From Teratosphaeria epicoccoides (Eukaryota > Ascomycota > Dothideomycetes > Mycosphaerellales > Teratosphaeriaceae): 64,000 bases of DNA. Of the stretch, positions 1 to 11,066 are shown in pieces (position 1 is the stretch's first letter; the number at the start of each line of letters is the position of its first letter). The stretch lies in assembly GCA_021401465.1 (NCBI GenBank), contig JADDMT010000053.1, positions 124,001 to 188,000 on the forward strand. The letters are read 5' to 3'. The notes beneath the pieces were generated by a model that did not search any database, had not been told where the DNA came from, and saw nothing but the letters and a program-made list of their open reading frames with translations. A program made the translations under genes and the position numbers.

Positions 1-3000
1 ACCTTCTTGAACTTCTTGTTGCGGGTTGAGAGCTTCTTGAGATCGGCAAGAGTGATGGCTTTTGACTCTTTCTTCTTGTTTTTGCCTCTGGCCTTCTTGG
101 ACTTCTTGGACTTCTCGGCTTTCTTTTCCTTTGGGTTCTGGCGCGATGAAGTAGATGGACCTTCGCCGGCATTGTCATCCTCTTCGTCCACCTCAATTTC
201 GCTGCTCTCTTGCTCGTCAGCGTCGTCGTTCACGATGAAGTCCCTCAAATTGCCACGCCCATCGACGTCGCCGTCGTTTTCCGATTCGTCGTCACTGTCG
301 CTGCCGTCGTCGGAGTCGGCTTCTGCTTCCTCGTCTGCCGCTTCCTGATCTCGCTCTTCCTTCGTCAACAATTCGCGCTGGTGAACTTTTTTAAAGTTGT
401 CAAAGTCGGTAACTTTCTTTGAATCAATCTCGCCTCTGCACTCCGGGCACTTGCCTTTACCACCCGTCGCATTTTCATTGCCGTCGGCAACTGCGTTGCC
501 AGGGTCCGTGAGCCTGGCAAAGCAATCCGAGCACGTGTCATGGCCGCAAGGGATGAATATCGCAGGATTAGTTGCAGCATCGTAGCACACCGGACACTCG
601 AAGTTGCCTTCTTTCTCTCTGATTCTCGCCACGACGTTCGGATCCAACGACTCGGCAAGCTTGAGCAGATCATCTTGGGATAAATCTGCAGCCGTGGCGA
701 CGCCAAAGTCCTTGACCAGATGTGGATGGCAGCACGCCTGGCGTAAGCGAAGTAGAAGTACCAAGATGGCTGAGTAATTCTTGCCGACGGTACCTGCAGC
801 GAAGTACTTGTTAAAGCGCAGAGTCGTCTTCTGCTCCAAGGTAGAGTAAAAGTTTTGCTCGTCTTCACTGAACTGGGGATGGTCAAGCTCAGTCACACGC
901 TCTGGGAGAACCAGAATTGGTTGACCCTCGAAAGTGCTTGTCTTTGTGCGGCGGAGCATCACAGCCTTGCACAAGGTCTGCAACATCGACATTGCCTTGT
1001 CTTTGGTTCGCTCGCTCTTGAGCGGCTGTACAATGTCCATTCGGAACTTCTCCCAGCGACAGTACGGCCTAATGCGCAAGAAGTGGATGAGTGAATGAAG
1101 CTCTTCAACATTGTTCATCATCGGGGTGCCACTCATGCAGAATCGGTATTTCGCATTCAGTCGGTACGCCGCTTTGGCAGTCTTGGTATTCCTATTCTTG
1201 ATGCACTGAGCTTCGTCGAGGACCACGCGATACCACTTGCAATCCTCACCGAGCAATGCACATTGCTCTTTCGCATACGGCGCGGCACCCGCATCATTTC
1301 GGCGACGAAGCTCAAAGTTTTCCAGCTTCTTCAGCTCCGCGGCAATGCTTCCATACGTTGTGAGCACAACGTCGAACATACGAAGATCGGCAAAGCTCTT
1401 CTTCTTCGCTTGTCCGTGGTGAACGAAGACCGACAAAGCGTGCCGTGGCTTGATTCTGGTCGCGATCTCTTCTTTCCACTGGCGCATTAGCGCTACAGGC
1501 GCGATGATCAGTGTGGTTCTGCACCTCGGATCTTCTGAGCGGTGGGAAATCATGAGCGACAACATCTGAATGGTTTTCCCGAGGCCCATGTCGTCGGCCA
1601 GGATGCCCCCCTTGTTTGTACCTTCCTCGCACTTCTTCAGCCACGTAAGACCAAGCTCTTGATACTTCTTGAGCTTGATGGCCATGCCTTCTGGCGTCTG
1701 TACGCGTAGATGTGCCGGCAGCTCCTCATCGGGGCGGATGTTGGCGAGCAGTGCTTCAATGTCCTCCCTGGTCTTGGTCGGATCGTGTCCGGCATACGCA
1801 TCGAATCGGTCGCGGTAGAGATCTTCCTGGCCGGCGTATAGACTCTGAAGCAGGTCTGATCGTGGCGCTGTGCCACCATACACGAGGTCCTGGTCATCGC
1901 CCATCGAGTATGCATTTCGGCTCGCGTTTTGGCCGTTCACCAAGTATTTCAGCTCGCTTAGCTGCCCCGATGCGCTGCTGATCGCACGACTCATGCCGGC
2001 GCTAGTGTAGAGGGCCGGAGGAATATTTCTTCGCGTTGCCTGTTGTACGTGATCATAGCCCGGTGGCGGAGGTTGTGTGCCAGGCCAAGCACCAGGCATT
2101 GGATACTGCTGATGACCGGGCTGGGCAGAGCCGTGCCCAGGCGGGAACACTGGGACATACGCGGGAAGGGCAAGTGCCCTATGCGCTGGTGGAGCCGGCG
2201 GCTGGTTGTATGCTCGCGATTGACGCCCGCTAGGTGTGAAACGCGCAGGTGCTATTTCGGAGATATCACTGTCACTGTCATCATCGAGACCAGTCAGATC
2301 GACAATGGCGCGGGCGGTCTCCGCTTTCTCAGCCTGGCGAGGACTGCGCGACTCGGACTTGGGATAAGACTCAGACTTGACCTTGACTGGCGGTCGCTGG
2401 AAAGAGCCGTTTGCGCCGATTGTGGTCTGCACGTTCGGGCGTGATGAGGACGAGGCAAGAGCTGAGGTTGGCCGGCTCATGGACTGCTGTTGACTAAGAT
2501 TTCGAGCCAGTTGCTCATCTGCCATCTGAGACTCACGGCGTCGCCTAAGCGCCGCTTCAGCTTGCAGCTGTCGCAATCTGGCTCCCTCGCAATCTGACGG
2601 CCTCGGCCGCTCGACCATGACGAAAGAATTGCTTGAGGATGGCGTACCCACGCGCGACGGGTCGGGCGTCTGGCGCTTCGAACGGCGATCTTCATCGATC
2701 TCGGGATTGCCGTCGCCTGCAGGCCGTTTCATGCCGCTAGATGGGCCCTCCGGTAAGCCGGCGTCGCTGTGGCGAGATGGAGGCCTACCGCCAAGCGTGG
2801 TGTTCCAGAACTCATTCTGGTCAGAGGCGCCATCCAACTGAGCCATTCGTGATGACGACGGCTGCCTCAGCGCGGCTAGCCGCTGCTCGAAATTCCTCTT
2901 CGTATTCATGAGCTCTGCGTGTTTCTGGGCGTAATCGTCAGCCTCGGGATCCAGCGTCTCGATGAGAATGTTGGTGAAGTCAAGCTCATCCTCGATCTCG

Positions 3001-3056
3001 TCCGAGGAAGCGGATGCGTCGAGTGCGGCCATAGAGACAAGCGACGTGTTTTGCAT
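1..3056 (-). CDS. SNF2-family ATPase with internal RING finger, Uls1/Ris1-like (3' part outside window)
   Basis: One open frame of 1,018 codons runs off the left edge, so the C-terminal helicase lobe is missing. The first ATG in frame is at 3056; an in-frame stop lies further upstream with no ATG between. Residues 1-400 are low-complexity and Ser/Pro/Gln-rich. The SNF2 ATPase lobe follows, with Walker A DDMGLGKT near residue 490 and the DEAQ box at 614-617. A C3HC4 RING begins near residue 824 (CPVC, CGHDTCSDC, CPEC), then a long acidic Ser/Asp stretch and a Lys-rich tail. A RING placed between the two ATPase lobes is typical of the Rad5/Uls1 group, which are nuclear DNA translocases that can act as ubiquitin ligases. 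Uls1 is preferred over Rad5 because no HIRAN domain is seen, but the missing C-terminus limits this. No intron is needed. Confidence 0.85.
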   Translation of the reverse strand, partial: MQNTSLVSMAALDASASSDEIEDELDFTNILIETLDPEADDYAQKHAELMNTKRNFEQRLAALRQPSSSRMAQLDGASDQNEFWNTTLGGRPPSRHSDAGLPEGPSSGMKRPAGDGNPEIDEDRRSKRQTPDPSRVGTPSSSNSFVMVERPRPSDCEGARLRQLQAEAALRRRRESQMADEQLARNLSQQQSMSRPTSALASSSSRPNVQTTIGANGSFQRPPVKVKSESYPKSESRSPRQAEKAETARAIVDLTGLDDDSDSDISEIAPARFTPSGRQSRAYNQPPAPPAHRALALPAYVPVFPPGHGSAQPGHQQYPMPGAWPGTQPPPPGYDHVQQATRRNIPPALYTSAGMSRAISSASGQLSELKYLVNGQNASRNAYSMGDDQDLVYGGTAPRSDLLQSLYAGQEDLYRDRFDAYAGHDPTKTREDIEALLANIRPDEELPAHLRVQTPEGMAIKLKKYQELGLTWLKKCEEGTNKGGILADDMGLGKTIQMLSLMISHRSEDPRCRTTLIIAPVALMRQWKEEIATRIKPRHALSVFVHHGQAKKKSFADLRMFDVVLTTYGSIAAELKKLENFELRRRNDAGAAPYAKEQCALLGEDCKWYRVVLDEAQCIKNRNTKTAKAAYRLNAKYRFCMSGTPMMNNVEELHSLIHFLRIRPYCRWEKFRMDIVQPLKSERTKDKAMSMLQTLCKAVMLRRTKTSTFEGQPILVLPERVTELDHPQFSEDEQNFYSTLEQKTTLRFNKYFAAGTVGKNYSAILVLLLRLRQACCHPHLVKDFGVATAADLSQDDLLKLAESLDPNVVARIREKEGNFECPVCYDAATNPAIFIPCGHDTCSDCFARLTDPGNAVADGNENATGGKGKCPECRGEIDSKKVTDFDNFKKVHQRELLTKEERDQEAADEEAEADSDDGSDSDDESENDGDVDGRGNLRDFIVNDDADEQESSEIEVDEEDDNAGEGPSTSSRQNPKEKKAEKSKKSKKARGKNKKKESKAITLADLKKLSTRNKKFKK

Positions 3057-3600
3057 ATCGTGGAACCGGCTGTTTGCTGGGTTGCTCAGATCTGACCCTT
3101 CATGGCTCGTGTGATCGCTCACGCGAATTCTCGCGACGGCGCCGGAGAGCGTGCGATGCTTGCGGAGTGTTGCGACCGCGTCAGCGACTCATACCCGGAA
3201 GCGGGAGGATGTGGTGCACGAGCGATGAAAGCTGTCCGGCCGGCGGTGCAGGGCGAAGTTCGTCAATCAAGTGTCATCGAGTGTGAATTACGCTGCAGCG
3301 GCGACTCCGTCACGAAAACACGTGATGAAGAGCGTAGCTCCGGGACGGACCGGCGCACAGACTCCCGTCGCTGACAACTTTCGAATTTGTCACGTTACTT
3401 CTCACGAACGACAGTGAGAGATCACGGTTGGAGCAGCGAAGGTATAAGAAAGTGTCACAGCGAATCTAGCTGGCAGGCCCCTTTTGGTGTCTCCATCTTT
3501 CCTCATGATGCGCTACGAAGTCAACATCCCAAATCACAAATGACAGTCAGACAAAGATTTCTCAGGTTTTCACAGGTACGGTAACAATTGTATGACCCAT
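3057..3600. other. Intergenic, 544 bp
   Basis: This stretch lies upstream of the SNF2 gene and downstream of the MFS gene. Only short frames are present and none resembles a protein. It presumably holds the SNF2 promoter and the MFS 3' UTR; no convincing motif was seen. Confidence 0.5.
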
Positions 3601-6600
3601 TCATCCCCGTTTCTCTCTCATTCCTGACGGCGGCGCCTTCCCATGCCGTCGATCCATCAGATGATTCAACCTGCGAATCTCGCTCCACCGTGTCCAATTC
3701 CCCATCTCCAGCAGATTAATCCTCCGGAACTTCCCACTTGGGTTCCCCACAATCACGGGCTTCCACTCAGGATCCTCTGCCGCCACGCCCCCGGCGATAC
3801 TGCCTCGCTTCGTCGCCTTGTCCCAGATCCCATTCGGAATGACTTGCACCTGCCGGAAGCGCCACATCGTGAGCATGAAGAGGAACGTGATGACGAGGAG
3901 AACGCCAGCCACGATCGCGATGGCAATCTGGGCGCCCACAGCGCGAGTGAGAGAGCCAGAGACGCCGGTGCTCGCTGCGGCCAGAAAGAAGCCAAGCGAC
4001 TGGGCGGCGAAGAATCCGGCGCAGACGCGAGGGAAGGAGGAGTAGTTCGTCCGTCTCTTCCTCGTGTCCTCAGCCATTGACTGGAGTCGGTGTTTCTGGT
4101 TCACGCCGGGCTGGAGATCGCATGTATCAAACGTCTCCATGATGAGACCGACGCACTCGGCTATGGCGAGGTTGGACAGAAAGCCGACCAAGGCGCAAAA
4201 CGTTGTGGGTGCGGTCCAGTGCATGCTGGGGCCGGTGGCGGTCAGGGTGTATGCTACACCGGCAACGGGTAGGAGAAAAGTGAAGATGCAGCGACGCATG
4301 AGGTGTGAGGACCAAGTCAGCCGACGCGCGTGCATCGTCATGCTGTCCGTCCGCTCCGGCTTGTAGCGAGCTCGACTCAATATGCTGGCTTTGTCCATGG
4401 GTGTTGCGAGCAGGGCGCCAATGGCGAGAGCCAGACATGCTAGACCCACCTTCTAGGATGGCCAGCGATAGTCGCGCGACAGCAGGGCGCCCTGGAGCTG
4501 TCACTGAATCAGCAGAAGCGCACATCATTCTTTCAGGATGGCAGGAATTCACCAGAATCACCAGTGTCACTTGCGCATACACCCAGCCAATGTAGCACGT
4601 AAGCACAAAGAAGCCCGGCTGCGTGACCATCCTCGTGGTCAAGACCAAGCCAGCCCATACCTCCTGATACCACCATTTCGGCCCATCGTTGCTGATGTGC
4701 AACTTGACTTCTCCTCGTGCCACCCTTCTCTTGGTCTTGTTCTCCTCGTGACTGAAGTAATGCGCGATACTCCGCCTGTACGGCGCTCGTCTTGGCTCTG
4801 GCACCAACACGTTTATCGCCATGAAGAACGCAAGTAAAATCACCACAATGTAGAAACCCCATTGTGGCCCAAGCTTCGAGATGATGCATGCGCCGATGCA
4901 GAATCCAATTGAAAGAGATCCGACGAAGCAGAAAGACCAGAGACCAAGCCAGATGCCCATTCCGCCTCCTTGCCGTCGCACGTCGTCGTTGGTGACGATC
5001 TCTTGATGCGGAGCTTCCGACATCAAGCTGCAGCCGAACAAGTCTAGAAGTGTGGGCAGTATGTTGATATTCGCGAAGCCAAGTGCTATACCCGTGAAGA
5101 CTCGGGGGACCAGAAGACCGCAGCGGAAGACGGGGTTGGCTGGGTCGCGATACCCAGTCACTGACAGGGCTTGCGGGAATTGCAGAGGAATCATGATGCC
5201 GAATGCCACCAGCGTGTATGGCTTTCGACCGTGAAGAAGTGGGAGAGGCCATGCGATGAGAGTCGTTAGGCCAAGCCCGAGGAACAGCAGCACGTTACCT
5301 AAGATGACGTGGTGGTCTGTGTCGAAGAGCTGGTACTGCATCTTTGGGACCTCTCCGGCCTGCGGCAGACGTCAGCAACAAGCGCAATGCCAATAGCACG
5401 TTCTTGATGCCAGTCGTGCGGGACCATTGAAAGACTCACATAGATCCCAGCGATCAGCCCCACAAACACGGTATTCCCACACACCACCATCGCCGTCCAT
5501 CTCTTCCTCGCATCATGCCACTCTCTCGCTATGGGCTGCCGCCGATGATATCTCCCCAACGAGAAAGTTTGATTTGATCGCAGCGAAATGTGGTTTCTAC
5601 GAGGATGCTTTAAGCCGAAGTCCATATTCGTGGGAATGATCGCAGCTTCACAGGGGCCACTGACCTTGGTGAGCGCTCTTTCTCTACTGTCGGAGGGTCC
5701 GCGAAAGGATTTTTGAGGGGACGCGACGGTCTAAAAGATGTGTGAGAGTTGGGCTCTGAGAGGCATAGGGCAGGATAGGAAAAAAGGAGAGGACAGGCGG
5801 ACCTTTCGTCAGTGACACTCGAGATCTTGCGTCCACTGTCATTTGCGGCTGTCGCCAATCGATTGGGATCGCCCGGGTTCCTGGCTATCGCGGGATTGTC
5901 TGGTTCGTGGAGGCGATAGTACCTGTCACGGTCAGTATGGCAAATTTCCTCTGTCACAGGGTCATTACCCACGCGTTTTCGAAGAAATCACTCAAATGTG
6001 GGTGATATGCTTTCCTCTCCCTGTGTGCACCGCGATGCAGGTGATTTCCGCCTTCTTCGTCATTCATCACAGCCCCGGTAGACTCAATTTGAGGCGCACC
6101 GGTATGCGTCACTTGTGGAGGCTCGTGGGACGGCGGTCCACGCCTGCGTTGCAACTTGACACCATCAATTTGCTTACGTCTTTGCTTGGACTGAGACTCC
6201 CGCATCCGAGGTATCGTCGGAAAAACTCTTCTGGTCTCCCAAAAATCGAAGCCAGCATCAGTCAAGCTCTTGCGAAGCTTCCTGGGCTGTGCGATGCTCG
6301 CTCGGACGCCGGGTTGATCGGCTACACTTTGCCCTTGGTCGCCGTAATAGTCCGAGGCAGCGCCATGGCCACCAAAATCGGTCGCGGCAGCCGATACAGA
6401 CCTCGACCTTCTTGCCCTTTGATCCGCGTTGGCTGCCTTGTTCATGCGGTTGTAGGCGAAGTCCTTGACGATCGAGTCCGCAGAAGGTGGCTGATATAGA
6501 CGGGGTGGCGTGCGCGTCATCGAGCCGCTGCTGTCGGACGAGTCTTCCAGCGTGTGACTGTGCTGGGCCTTGGCGCGATGTGAGACAGGCCGCTTGCCGT

Positions 6601-8395
6601 CTTTGTCCAGATAAGGATCAGCGACCAAAGGCTGCCTGCTTGACTGGGCGCTTTTGGTATTGAGTGTCGGTAGTGTCTCGTAGCTTGGCTTCTGACTGTG
6701 CCCAGCACTCGATCCCACCGAGTACACGTCCGTCAGATCTGTCTCTGTCTCCGGCCCGAACTCATGCTCTGACAGACGCAAGGGCCTCATCTTCTTCCCA
6801 GCTCTGTCAGCAGCCTGTTCTTGCAGCATAGCCACAGTGCTAGTCGTTCTCAATGCCTCAGCAGCATTGTCAAGAATATATGCTACATCATCTGGTCTAC
6901 CGCTTTTGCTGGCATCTTCGGCAGCATTGATGGCGTCCTCCATTAAACCCTCGAGACCGCTGACAGCTTGATGGAGCGTTCTTGTATCGCGTCGAAGATC
7001 TCGCCTCGGACTCATGCGTGCTCGTGTAATCGAGGCTACAGGCTTTAACGACGCCTTTGGCGAGATATTGGTCATTGCCGTTGCCGATCGGACCAAGGGC
7101 TCCACTCGCGCAGCAAGAGTTGTTGAAGCAGCAGGACCTGTCAGCGCCTTCTCATCTCGTGGCAGCAACGGACTTGGCTTGGCGGGAGGATCGGAAGACG
7201 AAGTAGTAATTCGGAGATGCGACGGGACATCCGTCGAGTGCGATGACGACTCTATCATGTGTGTCGGCACAGGAAACAAAGAAGGTTTCAACGCGGTGCG
7301 TGGCGGTGGTTTCGGAACGTTGGTTCCAGACCTCGCCACCCGCTGGAGTCCTGTAGCAGATCTTCCGGCTAGGGGCGACGACTGCGATGCATCGCCCTGG
7401 TACAGCGGTCTTGCGGTCACAATCGGCATTCCAATAGCCGCTGATGTCGATTCGAGAGGGTGTTGCGTGTCGTTTCCCTTTTGTACAGTTGACATGGGGC
7501 GCGCGTCAGGCGAGCAGGGACAATCAGAGTCTGCACCGCCATTCTTACACGTACGCTTTTCGCTCCGTGGGGCGACACTGGCCAAAGATGGACCATGCCG
7601 ACCCTTCACCCATTCCTGAGCCCGATCACGAATGGTACCATGAGTTCTCTGTCTCGTGGTGGCCGGACGTTTCATCACCAGTTGCTCGTACGAAGCAGGG
7701 TCCTTTCGCAGGAGCGGCTCTGGTGGCGGTGAGGGGGGTCTCAAGATCTGCTCAGCGTCTGTCGTTGATAATGTCGTGCTGTATTCGGAAGGGCTGGTGT
7801 CATCCAGTCGTGGCGGAACGGCTTTGCCTTTGCCAAGGAGAGCGGCCTTTGCGCGCTGCATCGTCATTGCGTGCCGAATGCCTTTACGCGGCTCTGATGA
7901 TAAAGACATTGTCCTGATCTTGCCTGGAGGATCGTTCTTCCGAAGAGATGGTGTGGATCCGGTCGCGCGGAGACTGGGATCGCCATCGACAGTTGATACT
8001 GAGTGCCGTGCGAGCACAGCGGCCGGCGGAGGTGCGGCAGAAAAAGATGTAGAGGCATGGGCAGTGACTGACACAACGCCCGACCTTCTAATCGTGTCCG
8101 GATTGCTTGGCTCGGACTCGCAGACAGCAAGCGCTGCCTTTGGCGACACAGCGACTTGATCCTGCTTGGATTTTTCGTGCGCTTCTATCCATGGTAGCTT
8201 CTTCCGTGCATACTGACTCAGCGGCTTGTCGACATTCGCACTTGATGGCCGTTGTTGAAGGTCAGACTTCGTCTTCAATCCGGCGTCCGCCAAAAAGGAA
8301 CCCGGGGCGTTCGCAGGAGCATTTTGTGGTGCGGACTTCGGTCTTGCGTCCAGGATCGCAGTCACCACCTCTTTTGCAACTGCCGAAGATGGCAT
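3601..8395 (-). CDS. MFS transporter with very long disordered N-terminal extension; six exons; possible nonsense codon
   Basis: Proposed exons (minus strand): 8395-5973, 5922-5803, 5730-5665, 5596-5440, 5359-4553, 4497-3601; all junction phases agree. The intron at 5802-5731 is the weakest (donor GTCCGC; 72 bp, in frame either way). The N-terminal 840 or so residues are Ser/Pro/Arg-rich and look disordered. The transporter part begins near NHISLRSNQ and carries family blocks I recognise from fungal MFS proteins often labelled polyamine or multidrug transporters: SLGRYHRRQPIAREW, LLHGRKPYTLVA, DDVRRQGGGMG, ETFDTCDLQPG and the C-terminal NLLEMGNWTRWSEIR. With acceptor 4498 the sixth exon reads through conserved residues but hits TAG at 4455-4453, where a Gln would fit. 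If the acceptor is that TAG itself, the frame is kept and about 15 residues are lost. The gene may be a pseudogene. The substrate is unknown. Confidence 0.75.
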
Positions 8396-8874
8396 GACTG
8401 TCTCCCGTTGCTGTCGACCCGAGGCATGTGCAGGTTGATGGACCAGGTCCGCACGCCTCGCTACGCAATCGCTGTAGTCGCGAGGACGTGATATGCCCTG
8501 CTTTGTTATGATCACGGGTAGGGACAAAATACTTCGGCAATGCAGCAGATCCAATGAGTGGTAGCAGAGCACGGTGCGCAGCACCAGCGTCTGCGTAGGA
8601 TTCGAGTGAAGGCAGGGTATGGTACGATTAAGATTACTGTAAGGCGTGGTCGAGAATGCAGTGTGTTGGCGGGTTCACGACACAGCAAAAGATTGCTCCG
8701 AGTCGCGGACCGCAGGTGCTCAACCAGTACGGAAGGTATACTTACGATTCTTTCTGCATTCTGCTTGTAGCACACACAGCGCGTTCAGCGTACTGAAAGT
8801 AGCAGGCGCAACTCGTCTAGAGGCCGACCGTGCACAGCAGCTCCTGAACGGCAGCATGCCCCGGTCACGCCTCG
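8396..8874. other. Intergenic, 479 bp
   Basis: This holds the upstream region of the long MFS gene and the 3' flank of the nitrilase gene, both on the minus strand. The reading frame of the MFS first exon stays open up to about 8584, but no ATG lies in that extension. Confidence 0.5.
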
Positions 8875-9768
8875 TCACTCTTCAAACTTGATCTTACCAG
8901 CACTGACATCCGGATAGACGTCGAAACGCCTTTGCGTGTGGATTGGAATGCCTTTCCTCACCTCCTCGATTCTCTCGCCCTTCAGCTCAGCATAGACGAT
9001 ACTTTCCTTCTCATCTGTCTGAGATACAATCTCTGCATTCGGGTCCACGACGATCGAGTGTCCCCAAGCATTGTAGTCTGCTCCCATGTCTCGCGCAGGA
9101 GAGCAAAGCGCAACGTAGACTTGGTTGTCGACCGCCCTGGCGCGGGCCTGCAGCTCCCAATGCAGAGCTCCAGTGGTCAAGTTGAAAGCTCCCGGATACA
9201 ACAGCAGGAACGCGCCTTTTCTCGCTGCGATCATTGCTAGCTCGGGAAAGCGCACATCATAGCATATGGCCACCCCGACCTTGCCGTACTCTGGCAGATC
9301 GACAATCGTGACCTTGTTGCCGGGCGACAACACTTCAGACTCGACAAACTTGATCTTGCCCGGGATGTCAATATCGAAAAGATGCACTTTCCGATGCGTC
9401 GCCAACAGCTGCCCCTCCTTCCCGAACGTCAAGCTCGTGTTGTACCACTTCTTCGTTTCGGTACTGTACTCCGGTATCGAGCCGCCTACCAGATAGCACT
9501 TCGCTTCCTTTGCCAAAGCACTAAGCGCATAATATGACGGTGCGTTCTCTTTGCTTGGCGGGTTCGGAAGGAGCGTCTCGGCATACTTGGGAAAGTACTT
9601 TGTGCCGTAGGGCGAATTGAAGCATTCGGGCAGGACTACGAGGTTTGCGCCGGCTTTAGTGGCTTCGAGGACTTTGCTGCGGGCGTGTGCGAGATTGACG
9701 GTCTTGTTGGCGGTCGTGGCCAGCTGGATCAATGCAAGCTTGAGGGGTTGCTCGAGCAATTTGGTCAT
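8875..9768 (-). CDS. Nitrilase-superfamily amidase, omega-amidase (Nit2/Nit3)-like
   Basis: This single-exon gene encodes 297 residues, the usual length for the family. It starts at the only ATG ahead of the conserved core; the frame extends upstream but without another ATG. The catalytic triad is visible: Glu in LPECFNSPYG, Lys in HRKVHLFDI and Cys in ICYDVRFPE. The match to Nit2 (omega-amidase) is close along the whole length, including GIPIHTQRRFDVY near the C-terminus. Known members deaminate alpha-ketoglutaramate or alpha-ketosuccinamate, or repair deaminated glutathione, in cytosol or mitochondria. Sequence alone does not separate the Nit1-like and Nit2-like activities. No targeting signal is obvious from the chosen start. 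Confidence 0.92.
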   Translation of the reverse strand: MTKLLEQPLKLALIQLATTANKTVNLAHARSKVLEATKAGANLVVLPECFNSPYGTKYFPKYAETLLPNPPSKENAPSYYALSALAKEAKCYLVGGSIPEYSTETKKWYNTSLTFGKEGQLLATHRKVHLFDIDIPGKIKFVESEVLSPGNKVTIVDLPEYGKVGVAICYDVRFPELAMIAARKGAFLLLYPGAFNLTTGALHWELQARARAVDNQVYVALCSPARDMGADYNAWGHSIVVDPNAEIVSQTDEKESIVYAELKGERIEEVRKGIPIHTQRRFDVYPDVSAGKIKFEE

Positions 9769-10202
9769 GATGGCGCTGTATGTGCATGGAGCGAAGGAAG
9801 AACATGGGCCGACATGGGCCAAAATACATGTAGCTTGTATCGGGTGGCATTGAAAAGACGATGCAGCTTCACGTCCCGTGTTTCTACTACATTGGGAGGA
9901 AGCTCCCGATTGTTTCAAGTCCTAGATCAAGTCTTTTTAGGCCATCATAATAGCGATGAACCCGTACCTACTCATTTGTTTGGAAGAAGTCCCACGGCGA
10001 CCGCGAATTCCGACATGCTTACGCTGACGATGCGCTACACTGGTTGATCATGCTTCGACCGGCGCAAGTCGAGCATCGCGCGTGAGGAAACAGCAATGAA
10101 GGGCCGTACGAAGTGAACTCGATAACTCGGCGCCATGACCACACGCAGCGACCACATCGTCTCTATCTAGGTGATTTGTTGCCATAGCTACAACGACCGA
10201 GT
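9769..10202. other. Intergenic flank upstream of the amidase gene
   Basis: About 430 bp between the amidase start and the tandem repeat. It carries only short frames without family resemblance. Confidence 0.45.
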
Positions 10203-10563
10203 TCTCCTGAAGCGGCAATGATAGCGGGGACAAACCTGCTGTCATCATTATTTAGTCCACAGCCATCATCCAGATGCTTGAACGCCTCGTTTGGGCACCG
10301 AGTCCAGTCCAAAGAGGAACGCACCTCGCGGACGTTCGACGCCTCAGAGAAGCTCATCGCCACGTCGCCCATCAATCCTGCCAGAGGTGAAAGCAGCAAT
10401 GATGGCGGTGGCAAGCCTCCTATCATCATGACTCAGTCTACTGCTATAGTCCAGATGCTTGAACGCCTCGTTTGGGCACCGAGTCTAGTCTGAAGAGGAA
10501 CGCACCTCGCGGACGTTCGACGCCTTAGAGGAGCCCATCGCCACGTCGCCCATCAATCCTGCC
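10203..10563. repeat. Tandem duplication, two copies of a 181-bp unit
   Basis: Two head-to-tail copies lie at about 10203-10383 and 10384-10563, offset by exactly 181 bp. The last 113 bp of each (10270-10382 and 10451-10563) differ at only six positions by my alignment, all of them transitions, at least two of the CpA/TpA type. The 5' part is more diverged. Neither copy codes for anything I recognise. It is non-coding or a remnant of an older element. Confidence 0.85.
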
Positions 10564-11066
10564 GTGTGTCTTTCACCTCCCAGCAGTTGGCATTTTTCAC
10601 GCCAGTCCGTTGCTCACATCTACCCGCAAACAGAGTCCCCTCAATTCGGTATTGCGCAACGACGACGCATTGCGTGCCCGACGTGTCTGTCTGCGCTGCG
10701 TTCGTGTAGGGCTCATTGCGGCACACGTCCGGCGACTTGAATATAGCGCTAGTTAAAGCTGAGCTTTAGGCATTAGCTGATGCAAGTAAAGCGCGAGATA
10801 TCGAAAGTGTAGCTTTGGTGGTAGTCGCTGTGGTTTTGTACCTTGGTTTTACCTCCTTCTGATTTGATGCGGGGTATTGCGAGTGCGGGATATTGCGAGT
10901 GCAGACTGCGACAGGAGTCGGGCCGGCCGCCGGATTGCGGCTCCACCGACAAGCCTGGGTTCCTTCCGGTTCAATCGGGACAAGTGCATAGGAGCACCTT
11001 CCTGCTCAAGCAGACGCGACCTACTGCATGTGGTCTCGAATCTGATTCATCTGCTCAGGCTCGAAT
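10564..11066. other. Intergenic, 503 bp
   Basis: This lies between the tandem repeat and the recognisable start of the pyruvate decarboxylase remnant. The N-terminal 30 or so residues of that enzyme should map here, but I could not find them, so this part appears eroded or deleted. Confidence 0.4.

Noticed and set aside
5610..5972. Minus-strand frame taken alone as a 120-residue gene
   Set aside because: It begins without an ATG and most of it fits as exons 2 and 3 of the long MFS gene, with splice sites in phase.
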